From: Xylocopa sonorina
Taxonomy: Eukaryota > Arthropoda > Insecta > Hymenoptera > Apidae
Assembly: GCF_050948175.1 (NCBI RefSeq)
Contig: NW_027490216.1
Location: 1-64,000 of the forward strand
Reading direction: 5' to 3'
Length of the DNA stretch: 64,000 nucleotides
Under the pieces are notes generated by a model. The model was not told the DNA's origin and did no database searches. It saw only the letters and a list, made by a program, of their open reading frames with translations. Shown in pieces: positions 26,001 to 37,800 of this stretch. The position numbers and the translations under genes were made by a program. The first letter of the stretch is position 1, and each line of letters opens with the position of its first letter.

Positions 26001-29000
26001 CGAAGTGTTATGTATTCCTCGTCTACACTTCAAATGAATGTAAATGCAACACTTCCTTGTAAGGAAATAGCGTTTGCAGATGTCTACGAATCGAAGCAAT
26101 AGAGTTCAAATGCTTCTTAAAACGAGTCATTGCATCTCATATCTATGTTTCATGATAAGATATAATATTCATTGCGAAGTGTTATGCATTCCTCGTCTAC
26201 ACTTCAAATCAATGTAAATGCGACACCTTCTTGCAAGGAAATAGCGTTTGCAGATGTCTATGTATCGTAGCAATAGATTCCTAATGCTTCTTAAAACGAG
26301 ATATTGCATTTCATATCTATGTTTCATGATAAGATATAATATTCATTGCGAAGTGTTATGCATTCCTCGTCTACGATTCAAATGAATGTAAATGCGACAC
26401 TTCCTTGCAAGGAAATAGCGTTTGCAGGTGTCTACGTATCAAAGCAATAGAGTTCAAATGCTTCTTAAAAAGAGATATCGCATCTCATTTCTATGCTTCA
26501 TGGTAAGATATAATATGATTTGCGAAGAGTCATGTATTCCTCGTCTACACTTCAAATGAATGTAAATGCGACACTTCCTTGCAAGGAAATAGCGTTTGCA
26601 GATGTCTACGTAAAGAAGCAATAGAGTTCAAATGCTTCTTAAAACGAGATATTGCATCTCATATCTATGTTTCATGATGAGATATAATATTCATTGCGAA
26701 GTGTTATGCATTCCTCGTCTACACCTCAAATGAATGTAAATGCGACACTTCCTTGCTAGGAAATAGAATCTGCAGATGTCTAGGTATCGTAGCAATAGAG
26801 TTCTAATGCTTCTTAAAACGCGATATCGCATCTCATTTCTATGTTTCATGGTAAGATATAATATGATTTGCGAAGTGTTATGTATTCCTCGTCTACACTT
26901 CAAATGAATGTAAATGCGACACTTCCTTGCAAGGATATAGCGTTTGCAGATGTCTACGTATCAATGCAATAGAGATCAAATGCTTCTTAAAACGAGATAT
27001 TGCATCTCATATCTATGTTTCATGATAAGATATAATATTCATTGCGAAGTATTATGCATTCCTCGTCTACGATTCAAATGAATGTAAATGCGACACTTAC
27101 TTGCAAGGCAATAGCGTTTGCAGATGTTTAGGTATCGTAGCAATAGATTTCTAATGCTTCTTAAAACGCGATATCGCATCTCATTTCTATGTTTCATGAC
27201 AAGATATAATATGATTAGCGAAGTGTTATGTATTCCTCGTCTACACTTCAAATGAATGTAAATGCGACACTTCCTTGCAAGGAATTAGCGTTTGCAGATG
27301 TCTACGTATCGTAGCAATAGAGTTCTTATGATTCTTAAAACGCGATATCGCATCTCATTTCTATGTTTCGTGGTAAGATATAATATGATTTGCGAAGTGT
27401 TATGTATTCCTCGTCTACACTTCAAATGAATGTAAATGCGACACTTCCTTGCAAGGAATTAGCGTTTGCAGATGTCTACGTATCGTAGCAATGGAGTTCT
27501 TATGATTCTTAAAACGCAATATCGCATCTCATTTCTATGTTTCGTGGTAAGATATAATATGATTTGCGAAGTGTCATGTATTCCTCGTCTACACTTCAAA
27601 TGAATGTAAATGCGACACTTCCTTGCAAGGAATTAGCGTTTGCAGATGTCTACGTATCGTAGCAATAGAGTTCTTATGATTCTTAAAACGCGATATCGAA
27701 TCTCATTTCTATGTTTCGTGGTAAGATATAATATGATTTGCGAAGTGTTATGTATTCCTCGTCTACACTTCAAATGAATGTAAATGCGACACTTCCTTGC
27801 AAGGAATTAGCGTTTGCAGATGTCTACGTATCGTAGCAATAGAGTTCTTATGATTCTTAAAACGCAATATCGCATCTCATTTCTATGTTTCATGGTACGA
27901 TATAATATGATTTGCGAAGTGTTATGTATTCCTCGTCTACACTTCAAATGAATGTAAATGCGACACTTCCTTGTAAGGAAATAGCGTTTGCAGATGTCTA
28001 CCAATCGTAGCAATAGAGTTCAAATGCTTCTTAAAACGAGATATTGCATCTCATATCTATGTTTCATGATGAGATATAATATTCATTGCGAAGTGTTATG
28101 CATTCCTCGTCTACACCTCAAATGAATGTAAATGCGACACTTCCTTGCTAGGAAATAGAATCTGCAGATGTCTAGGTATCGTAGCAATAGAGTTCTAATG
28201 CTTCTTAAAACGCGATATCGCATCTCATTTCTATGTTTCATGGTAAGATATAATATGATTTGCGAAGTGTTATGTATTCCTCGTCTACACTTCAAATGAA
28301 TGTAAATGCGACACTTCCTTGCAAGGAATTAGCGTTTGCAGATGTCTACGTATCGTAGCAATAGAGTTCTTATGATTCTTAAAAAGCGATATCGCATCTC
28401 ATATCTATGTTTCGTGGTAAGATATAATATGATTTGCGAAGTGTTATGTATTCCTCGTCTACACTTCAAATGAATGTAAAAGCGACACTACCGTGCAAGG
28501 AAATAGCGTTTGCAGATGTCTACGTATCAAAGCAATAGAGTTCAAATGCTTCTCAAAACGCGATATCACATACCATTTCTATGTCTCATGGTAAGATATA
28601 ATATGATTTGCGAAGTGCTATGTATTCCTCGTCTACACTTCAAATGAATGTAAATGCGACACTTCCGTGCAAGGAAATAGCGTTTGCAGATGTCTAGGTA
28701 TCGTAGCAATAGAGTTCCAATGCTTCTTAAAACGCGATATCGCATCTCATTTCTATGATTCATGGTAAGATATAATATGCTTTGCGAAGTGTTATGTATT
28801 CCTCGTCTGCACTTCAAATGAATGTAAATGCGACACTTCCTTGTAAGGAAATAGCGTTTGCAGATGTCTACCTATCGTAGCAATAGTGTTCTAATGCTTC
28901 TTAAAACGCGATATCGCATCTGATTTCTATGTTTCATGGTAAGATATAATATGATTTGCGAAGTGTTATGTATTCCTCGTCTACACTTCAAATGAATGTA

Positions 29001-32000
29001 AATGCGACACTTCCTCGCTAGGAAATAGCGTTTGCAGATGTCTACGTATCGTAGCAATAGCTTTCTAATGCTTCTAAAAACGCCATATCGCATCTCATTT
29101 CTATGTTTCATGGTTAGATATAATATAATTTGCGACGTGTCATGTATTCGTCGTCTACACTTCAAATGAATGTAAATGCGACACTTCCTTGCTAGGAAAT
29201 AGCGTTTGCAGATGTCTATGTATCGTAGCAATAGATTTCTAATGCTTATTAAAACGTGGTATCGCATCTGATTCCTATGTTTCATGGTAAGATATAATAT
29301 GATTTGCGAAGTATCATGTATTCCTCGTCTACACTTCAAATGAATGTAAATGCGACACTTCCGTGCAAGGAAATAGCGTTTGCAGATGTCTACGTATCAA
29401 AGCAATAGAGTTCAAATGCTTCTTAAAACGAGATATTGCATTTCACATCTATGTTTCATGATAAGATATAATATTCATTGCGAAGTGTTATGCATTCCTC
29501 GTCTACGATTCAAATGAATGTAAATGCGACACTTCCTTGCAAGGGAATAGCGTTTGCAAATGTCTACCTATCGTAGCAATAGTGTTCTAATTCTTCTTAA
29601 ATCGCGATATCGCATCTCATTTCTATGTTTCATGGTAAGATATAATATGATTTGCGAAGTGTTATGTATTCCTCGTCTACACTTCAAATGAGTGTAAATG
29701 CGACACTTCCTTGCAAGGAAATAGCGTTTGCAGATGTCTACGTATCGAAGCAATAGAGTTCAAATGCTTCTTAAAACGAGATATTGCATCCCATATATAT
29801 GTTTCATGATAAGATATAATATTCATTGCGAAGTGTTATGCATTCCTCGTCTACGATTCAAATGAATGTAAATGCGACACTTCCTTGCAAGGAGATAGCG
29901 TTTGCAGATGTCTACGTATCGTAGCAATAGAGTTCTAATGCTTCTCAAAACGCGATATCGCATCCCATTTCTATGTCTCATGGCAAGATATAATATGACT
30001 TGCGAAGTGTTATGTATTCCTCGTCTACACTTCAAATGAATGTAAATGCGACACTACCGTGCAAGGAAATAGCGTTTGCAGATGTCTACGTATCAAAGCA
30101 ATAGAGTTCAAATGCTTCTTAAAACGAGATATTGCATTTCATATCTATGTTTCATGATAAGATATAACATTCATTGCGAAGTGTTATGCATTCCTCGTCT
30201 ACGATTCAAATGAATGTAAACGCGACACTTCCTTGCAAGGGAATAGCGTTTGCAAATGTCTACCTATCGTAGCAATAGTGTTCTAGTTCTTCTTAAAACG
30301 CGATATCGCATCTCATTTCTATGTTTCATGGTAAGATATAATATTCATTGCGAAGTGTTATGTATTCCTCGTCTACACTTCAAATGAATGTAAATGCGAC
30401 ACTTCCTTGTAAGGAAATAGCGTTTGCAGATGTCTTTGTATCGAAGCAATAGAGTTCAAATGCTTCTTAAAACGTGATATCGCATCTCATTTCTATATTT
30501 CATGGTAAGATATAATATGATTTGCGAAGTGTCATGTATTCCTCGTCTACACTTCAAATGAATGTGAATGCGACACTTCCTTGCAAGGAAATAGCGTTTG
30601 CAGATGTCTACCTATCGTAGCAATAGAGTTCTAATGCTTCTTAAAACGCGATATCGCATCTCATTTCTATGTTTCATGGTAAGATATAATATGATTTGCG
30701 AAGTATCATGTATTCCTCGTCTACACTTCAAATGAATGTAAATGCGACACTTCCTTGCTAGGAAATAGAGTCTGCAGATGTCTAGGTATCGTAGCAATAG
30801 AGTTCGAGTGCTTCTTAAAACGCGATATCGCATCTTATTTCTATGTTTCATGGTAAGATGTAGTATGATTTGCGAAGTGTCATGTATTCCTCGTCTACAC
30901 TTCAAATGAATGTAAATGCGACACTTCCTTGCAAGGAAATAGCGTTTGCAGATGTCTACGTACCGTAGCAATAGAGCTCTTATGATTCTTAAAACGCGAT
31001 ATCGCATCTCATATCTATGTTTCATGGTAAGATATAATATGATTTGCGAAGTGTTATGTATTCCTCGTCTACACTTCAAATGAATGTAAATGCGACATTT
31101 CCTTGCAAGGAAATAGCGTTTGCAGATGTCTACCTATCGTAGCAATAGAGTTCTAATGCTTCTTAAAACGCGATATCGCATCTCATTTCTATGTTTCATG
31201 GTAAGATATAATATGATTTGCGAAGTATCATGTATTCCTCGTCTACACTTCAAATGAATGTAAATGCGACACTTCCTTGCTAGGAAATAGCGTCTGCAGA
31301 TGTCTAGGTATCGTAGCAATAGAGTTCGAGTGCTTCTTAAAACGCGATATCGCATCTTATTTCTATGTTTCATGGTAAGATGTAGTATGATTTGCGAAGT
31401 CTTATGTATTCCTCGTCTACACTTCAAATGCATGTAAATCCGACACTTCCTTGCTAGGAAATAGCGTCTGCAGATGTCTAGGTATCGTAGCAATAGAGTT
31501 CTAATGCTTCTTAAAACGCGATATCGCATCTCATATCTATGTTTCATGGTAAGATATAATATGATTTGCGAAGTGTTATATATTCCCCGTCTACACTTCA
31601 AATGAATGTAAATGCGACACTTCCTTGCAAGGAAATAGCGTTTGCAGATGTCTATGTATCGTAGCAATAGATTTCTAATGCTTATTAAAACGTGGTATCG
31701 CATCTGATTCCTATGTTTCATGGTAAGATATAATATGATTTGCGAAGTATCACGTATTCCTCGTCTACACTTCAAATGAATGTAAATGCGACACTTCCGT
31801 GCAAGGAAATAGCGTTTGCAGATGTCTACGTATCAAAGCAATAGAGTTCAAATGCTTCTTAAAACGAGATATTGCATTTCACGTCTATGTTTCATGATAA
31901 GATATAATATTCATTGCGAAGTGTTATGCATTCCTCGTCTACGATTCAAATGAATGTAAATGCGACACTTCCTTGCAAGGGAATAGCGTTTGCAAATGTC

Positions 32001-33569
32001 TACCTATCGTAGCAATAGTGTTCTAGTTCTTCTTAAAACGCGATATCGCATCTCATTTCTATGTTTCATGGTAAGATATAATATTCATTGCGAAGTGTTA
32101 TGTATTCCTCGTCTACACTTCAAATGAATGTAAATGCGACACTTCCTTGCATGGAAAGAGCGTTTGCAGATGTCTACGTATCGTAGCAATAGAGTTCTTA
32201 TGATTCTTAAAACGCGATATCGCATCTCATTTCTATGTATCATGGTAAGATATAATATGATTTGCGAAGTGTTATGTATTCCTCGTCTACACTTCAAATG
32301 AATGTAAATGCGACACTTCCTTGCTAGGAAATAGCGTCTGCAGATGTCTAGGTATCGTAGCAATAGAGTTCTAATGCTTCTTAAAAGGCGATATCGCATC
32401 TCATTTCTATGTTTCATGGTAAGATATAATATGATTTACGAAGTGTTATGTATTCCTCGTCTACACTTCAAATGAATGTAAATGCGACACATCCTTGCAT
32501 GGAAATAGCGTTTGCAAACGTCTACCTATCGTAGCAATAGAGTTCTAATGCTTCTTAAAACGCGATATCGCATCTCATTTCTATATTTCATGGTAAGATA
32601 TAATATGATTTGCGAAGTGTTATGTATTCCTCGTCTACACTTCAAATGAATGTAAATGCGACACTTCCTTGCTAGGAAATAGCGTCTGCAGATGTCTAGG
32701 TATCGTAGCAATAGAGTTCTAATGCTTCTTAAAACGCGATATCGCGTTTCATTTCTATGTTTCATGGTAAGATATAATATGATTTGCGAAGTGTTATGCA
32801 TTCCTCGTCTACACTTCAAATGAATGTAAATGCGACACTTCCTTGCAAGGAAATAGCGTTTGCAGATGTCTACGTATCGTAGCAATAGAGTTCTTATGAT
32901 TCTTAAAACGCGATATCGCATCTCATTTCTATGTATCATAGTAAGATTTAATATGATTTGCGAAGTGTTATGTATTCCTCGTCTACACTTCAAATGAATG
33001 TAAATCCGACACTTCCTTGCAGGGTAATAGCGTTTGCAAACGTCTACCTATCGTAGCAATAGAGTTCGAATGCTTCTTAAAACGCGATATCGCATCTCAT
33101 TTCTATATTTCATGGTAAGATATAATATGATTTGCGAAGTGTTATGTATTCCTCGTCTACACTTCAAATGAATGTAAATGCGACACTTCCTTGCAAGCAA
33201 ATAGCGTTTGCAAACGTCTACCTATCGTAGCAATAGAGTTCGAATGCTTCTTAAAACGCGATATCGCATCTCATTTCTATATTTCATGGTAAGATATAAT
33301 ATGATTTGCGAAGTGTTATGTATTCCTCGTCTACGATTCAAATGAATGTAAATGCGACACTTCCTTGCAAGCAAGTAGCGTTTGCAAACGTCTACCTATC
33401 GTAGCAATAGAGTTCTAATGCTTCTTAAAACGCGATATCGCATCTCATTTCTATATTTCATCGTAAGATATAAGATGATTTGCGAAGTGTTATGCATTCC
33501 TCGTCTACACTTCAAATGAATGTAAATGCGACACTTCCTTGCTAGGAAATAGAATCTGCAGATGTCTAG
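23090..33569. repeat. Satellite domain II: mixed A- and B-type 174-bp monomers
   Basis: 174-bp satellite, about 60 monomers. It differs from domain I by containing a diverged B-type monomer. B-type monomers have ACGAGATATTGCAT in place of ACGCGATATCGCAT, CATGATAAG for CATGGTAAG, and ATTCATTGCGAAG for ATGATTTGCGAAG (examples near 23520-23590, 24220-24290, 26140-26200, 29430-29490 and 31870-31930). A one-base deletion near 24517 (GATGTTACG for GATGTCTACG) breaks the open frame there. Blocks from its right half (29.5-33.5 kb) recur in domain III. No gene is visible. Confidence 0.95.
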
Positions 33570-33703
33570 TGTCACGTCCCGAGGTGCGGTTGCGCTCGCA
33601 ACGGTGGCACAAAGTCGTAACCGTTCCCGAAAATAACGCGAATTGCGTCCGGACCGGGTTCGTTGGCGTTTCGGACTCGATAAAACGGTAACTAACACTA
33701 AAC

Positions 33704-34051
33704 TTACCTTGCGAAGGCTTGATTCCGCTGTCTGATTTCTCTTTCCAGGTACCTGGAGCGCCTTGGATCCGCAACCGGGATGGCGGCGGCGTACGGCTGG
33801 AACGGAGGTACGTCTACGGGAATAAGCGTCCAGGCGGGTTGACTCCGGCTGGCAGGTATCGGCGTTTGGCCCTGACGATTGGCGACTCGTACGGGTCGTG
33901 CGGCGAAGGAAACCTCCTTCACAGGAACCAGGACTCGAACGTAGGAAATTGAATATTCTGGTGCATCACCCACGTATTCCCGAGCGAGACGACGAATGAA
34001 CTCTCTCCTCCCCGCGCGTCGTGTACGCTTTGTCGGAGGTGCAAGGCTCAT
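33704..34051 (-). CDS. Small LTR-encoded reading frame (element 1, 3' LTR)
   Basis: A 115-codon frame from the ATG at 34051 to a TAA at 33704, in element sense, late in the LTR. The N-terminus is basic (KRTRRAGRREFIRRLAREYVG), the middle is rich in Pro and Val, and PFQPYAAAIPV and DPRRSRYLERE are near the end. The stop TAA lies inside a consensus splice donor, AAG|GTAAGTT (33701-33710), so the frame ends exactly at a potential exon boundary. The solo LTR, from a diverged subfamily, keeps the same ATG and a gapless 108-residue match. I recognise no homologue. It may be a real accessory peptide or a spliced leader exon; the conservation is seen, expression is not. Confidence 0.5.
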   Translation of the reverse strand: MSLAPPTKRTRRAGRREFIRRLAREYVGDAPEYSISYVRVLVPVKEVSFAARPVRVANRQGQTPIPASRSQPAWTLIPVDVPPFQPYAAAIPVADPRRSRYLEREIRQRNQAFAR

Positions 34052-34086
34052 CGAGAATACTTGAACCTCGGTTGAATACGGCACGG

Positions 34087-34189
34087 CTAAGCGTTGGTTC
34101 GCTCTAGCTTACCGGGATCGACCTGGGCGCAAGATATTCTGTACACGGTAGAAGTGAGGATGGAGCAACTAAGCGCTGGTTCGCTCTAG
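34087..34189 (-). promoter_or_regulatory. Twin 21-bp motif in LTR (element 1, 3' LTR)
   Basis: Direct repeats at 34087-34107 and 34169-34189; on the + strand each begins CTAAGCG and ends TCGCTCTAG. They correspond to 41530-41550 and 41612-41632 in the 5' LTR, and to 55352-55372/55434-55454 and 62876-62896/62958-62978 in element 2. They are also present in the diverged solo LTR. The function is unknown; conservation in position and sequence is the evidence. Confidence 0.5.
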
Positions 34190-34524
34190 TCGTCGAGCCT
34201 CAAGACTATCGTAGATGAGATATAGAATTAGAATAATCGCGAGCGTACCCGTGGATTAGAATTAAGGAATTGTATTTGAACTCGAATAAAGATACTTTGA
34301 ATCTGGTAAAAATAAACTATATTCTATGATTTCACTATACTAGATACACTTGACTAAATTCTAAGTTACTGACTAGCGATTACAATGAGAATTAGAAATA
34401 GTATAAAGTATCGAACGGACTCCGCTATGGGAGTATGGATAGAGACGAATGCATTAGAGCTAATTGCTCGTTGCGAATGAGCCTATTGCTCGGATCGGAA
34501 GTGCATCGTTCGGATGCTGGATTA

Positions 34525-34605
34525 GAACTCCTCGGTTCGGAGATGAGATATGAACTCTCCAGTTCGGAGATGAGTTGGGAACTCTCCGGTTCGGAGATGA
34601 GACGC
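34525..34605 (-). repeat. Three 27-bp tandem repeats in LTR
   Basis: Units at 34525, 34552 and 34579 share the core TTCGGAGATGAG and begin GAACTC. Element 2 has the same three units at 55790-55870 and 63314-63394. The 5' LTR of element 1 keeps one unit only (near 41970), having lost exactly 54 bp. The region lies in the transcribed or promoter-proximal part of the LTR. Confidence 0.85.
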
Positions 34606-34791
34606 GAACTGACTCTCGGATCTCGCGTCCGCGACCTCCTCGGGTCGCGCGGCGCGCGAGTCGCTGGGCCCTCGCGGTGGGGCGGACGGTCGGAGTAGGG
34701 CGGCCGCTCGGCCCTCGTGGTGGGGCGGCCGTTCGGAGTGGGGCGCGGCCCGCGTTAAGCGTGAGCCGCGAGCGTCGAGTGTGCGCGCGAG

Positions 34792-34838
34792 TGCACGGAA
34801 CATAACCGTGCATGAATAAAATATATACATATATTCAC
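34792..34838 (-). promoter_or_regulatory. Candidate LTR core promoter and start-site hairpin
   Basis: In element sense an AT-rich TATA-like run (around 34815-34838, containing TATATATTTTATT) is followed at once by TGCACGG, a 7-base loop and CCGTGCA (34812 to 34792), a perfect 7-bp stem. A GC-rich block comes next. The order TATA, hairpin, GC-rich leader suggests the U3/R junction. The same sequence occurs in every LTR of elements 1 and 2, but the hairpin is absent from the solo LTR. The start site is inferred only. Confidence 0.3.
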
Positions 34839-34892
34839 TTAAATCTAGGTGTGTGTTGGTGTGTATGTACATAGGTGAGTAGTGTGCTTATT

Positions 34893-37800
34893 CTAATCCC
34901 ACATGTACGAGAAGTACGTATAGGGCTTCGTGATTGCTGGGGATTCGACCCAGTACGTGTCGGAGAGCTCCTCGCCCTCGTAATACGGGGTGAAGTCCTC
35001 CCCCTCGTGTGTGGAGATCGCGCGTGGGCGCGGCATGCTGCATCCCTCTTCCCTCTCGTACCTTTGTCTCCTTCTGTAGGGACGGCGAGTCGGCGGGTGG
35101 CCCGTGTGCAGGGGCTCCGGATACGGATGCTGGGGATGATGAGGTGGACGCCGGAGGGTGGCAGGCGGTACGCCTGACGTTACACCACCCCCCTTGGAAA
35201 AAGAATCTCGGCCATGCCGAGATCTCTTGTCTGTTGGGTAGATTTCGGGATGCTGGATCCTTCTCTTGGTCCTGTCGGCTGGATGCTGCGGAATCTGAGG
35301 TTTTTCGCCTGGTTGATCCTGGCGATAACGTTTGGAGTTTGGACCGTGGCTGCGGGCTTCCTTCGGATTGCAGGCACTTTCGTCGCTTTCACTTTCAGCG
35401 TTCGTTTGAATGTCACTGCTCTCACTGACTTCATTTTCAGTTTTTCGCACTTTTCTTTCACTAGCATCCACACTCTGCATACTATGCATTCGTTTACAAA
35501 TTTTGATTTTGTTCGTATGAACAATTTTATGGCGCCCTTTTACATTCAGCTTAACATTACAATTGCCCAAAATTTCGAGGATACGGTACGGTCCAGAATA
35601 CTGTGCCTGGAACTTATGTTTGTTCGGCTCTTTTAAAAGATAGACCCATTGGCCTACCTCGAAGTTTTGGACATTGAGATTTCGGTCATAATAATATTTA
35701 GAACGGCGTTTCGCATTGTCTAGATTGGCTTTAGCCAAATCCTGAGATTTCGAGATTTTCTCCTGAAGTTGTATAAGATAGTCGCTATAAGTTTCGTTAT
35801 CAGAGCTGTCCTGAAAAGGAGTGGCTGACGGCGTCCTAGCTATCCTGCCGAACACTAGTTCGTGTGGGGTGTATAATGTACCCTCGTGCACACTGGTGTT
35901 GTATGAAAACATTGCATACGGTAACCAATTCACCCAATCGTTACTCGACTCTATGTAATGCTTCAGATATTCGGCCAGGACGTGGTGAGATCGTTCAACG
36001 GACCCGTTTGTCTGTGGATGGAACGCAGTGGACTTGTATTGCTTAATACGGAATTTGATTGCTATGGCTTTAATCAAGCTGTTTATAAAGTTCGAACCTT
36101 GTTCCGTGAGTATGCCTTTCGGGCATCCGAACTTACAAATGAATTCTTTTATTAAAGCTTCGGCAATGTCTACTGCGGTGGTGGTTTTGAGAGGAACTGC
36201 GACTGAGTATTTAGTGAGGAGATCTTGGATCGTGAGGATACTCGTATAACCGTCGGAAGTTTTGAGAAGAGGACCCATTACGTCCATTGAAATCTTATCG
36301 AATGCCCTGCCAGGGGTGTCGGTTAAAGTGAGAGGCTGTCTGGTCTTTACCCGGACCAGTTTCTCTGTCTGACAACTTTTACATTTGCCAATATATTCTT
36401 GTATTTGTGTTTTCATGTTTGGCCAAAAGTATTGTTGTCTGATGCGAGAATAAGTTTTATTAACCCCTTTGTGACCTCCCACAGGGGAGTCGTGGTTTTC
36501 TCTTATTATTTTCAGTCGCTCTTCGACCGAAGGGGTTTTAATGAGGCCCTGGCAGACCGTAATCTGGACAGTTGTTTCGTAAAACAGGTCCTGAAGGATT
36601 TTCTGGATTCGGGACCAGGATACGGAGTCTAGATAGGTTTGTGCGATACTAAATGTTTGTAATTGTAATTCGTTTACAACGTCGCACAAGGATCTAAATG
36701 TTTCTATTACGGTCTGGAAATTGATTGATCTGGTGGAATGTTCGACGATTGGAAGCTGGATTTGGAATTCGTTTCCGATTTTTATGACTTTGGCTTTGGT
36801 AAGGACGTGATCTTTGTTTAGGAGGAATTTTTCAGCGTTCGCTAGATCTTTGGCGCCCGTGTCATAGGGGTGCCCAGATTGCGTGACGAAGACAACTACA
36901 TTGTCTCGTCGCGTTGATAATGCGTCACGGCTGAAATTAAATAGAGGTTCGCGTCGGAAAAATTCATTTGGAGCAGGAGTATAGAAGTCGGTGCTGTCGC
37001 TGGCGACTTGCGGAGGTGGTGCTGTGTTGGTACGGAAGGACGTGCCTGGAGTCGGTAATTCAGGTTCTGATGTTACCGGAGTAGGAGGAGGCGCTAGTGT
37101 GGTATACTTTTTACGGGTTTCCGGAGGCACATCGAAGATGTCGTCCTCCGAGTTTTCTGAATACGAGAGCGGAAAAATTTGAGCGGGATTCCGCGACAAT
37201 GCGTCCGCATTAAGGTTCGTTTTTCCACTTTTATAGACCATCTCGTAGTCAAATTCCGCTAACTTAAGCCTCCACCGTACGAGTCTACTTGACGGGTCCT
37301 TGACCGAATTCATCCACACTAACGGTCGATGGTCGGTAACGAGTTTGAATTGATTACCGTATATGTATGGACGAAAGTAATGGACGGCGTAGACAATCGC
37401 CAGACACTCCTTCTCGATCGTGGAGTAGTTTTTCTCCGCAGCGTTTAACAGTCGCGACGTGTACGCGATTGGCAAGTCGCGGCCTATTGGTCCTTGACTC
37501 AAGATAGCACCAATAGCTTCGGCGGACGCGTCGGTCGTTATCACGAATGGTTGTTTAAAGTTGGGGTACTGCAAGATAGGCGCTTCGCATAGGCAATCTC
37601 GGAGTTTGACGAATGAATTCTCATGCTCGTTACGCCATACAAAGGGCGCGTCCTTTTTTAACAAATTCGTTAGAGGCTTAGCAATATTGGAAAAATTTGC
37701 GATGAACCGCCTGTAGTATCCCGCGAGCCCGAGGAATTGTTTGATCTGTTTCGCGTTGCGCGGGCGCGGAAAATTTTTGACGGCGCTAATTTTCGCAGGG

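Larger units (their letters stand above)
33570..35184 (-). repeat. 3' LTR of element 1
   Basis: A 1615-bp LTR. In element sense it begins TGTAACGTCAGG (at 35184) and ends GGGACGTGACA (at 33570), so the termini are a 9-bp inverted repeat with one mismatch. It contains the last 96 pol codons, a TATA-like AT-rich stretch, a 7-bp stem hairpin, a GC-rich block (about 34610-34790), three 27-bp repeats, the twin 21-bp motif and the small LTR frame. By eye it differs from the LTRs of element 2 at only about three bases. Confidence 0.95.

Noticed and set aside
642..33698. Many minus-strand open frames of 60-551 codons encoding a repeated Arg/Leu-rich 58-residue unit
   Set aside because: They are the 174-bp satellite read in its one stop-free frame. 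Ends are set by chance stops and indels, and no unique sequence, domain or gene signal surrounds them.
34460..34813. GC-rich sense frames in the LTR rich in Arg, Ala and Pro
   Set aside because: Several frames are open at once because the block is GC-rich and similar at the base level between LTRs. The solo-LTR version is much shorter. There is no clear coding bias.
34893..35600. Possible envelope gene after integrase
   Set aside because: The pol frame runs straight through to the LTR. No separate frame with a signal peptide, cleavage site or membrane anchor is present between integrase and the LTR.
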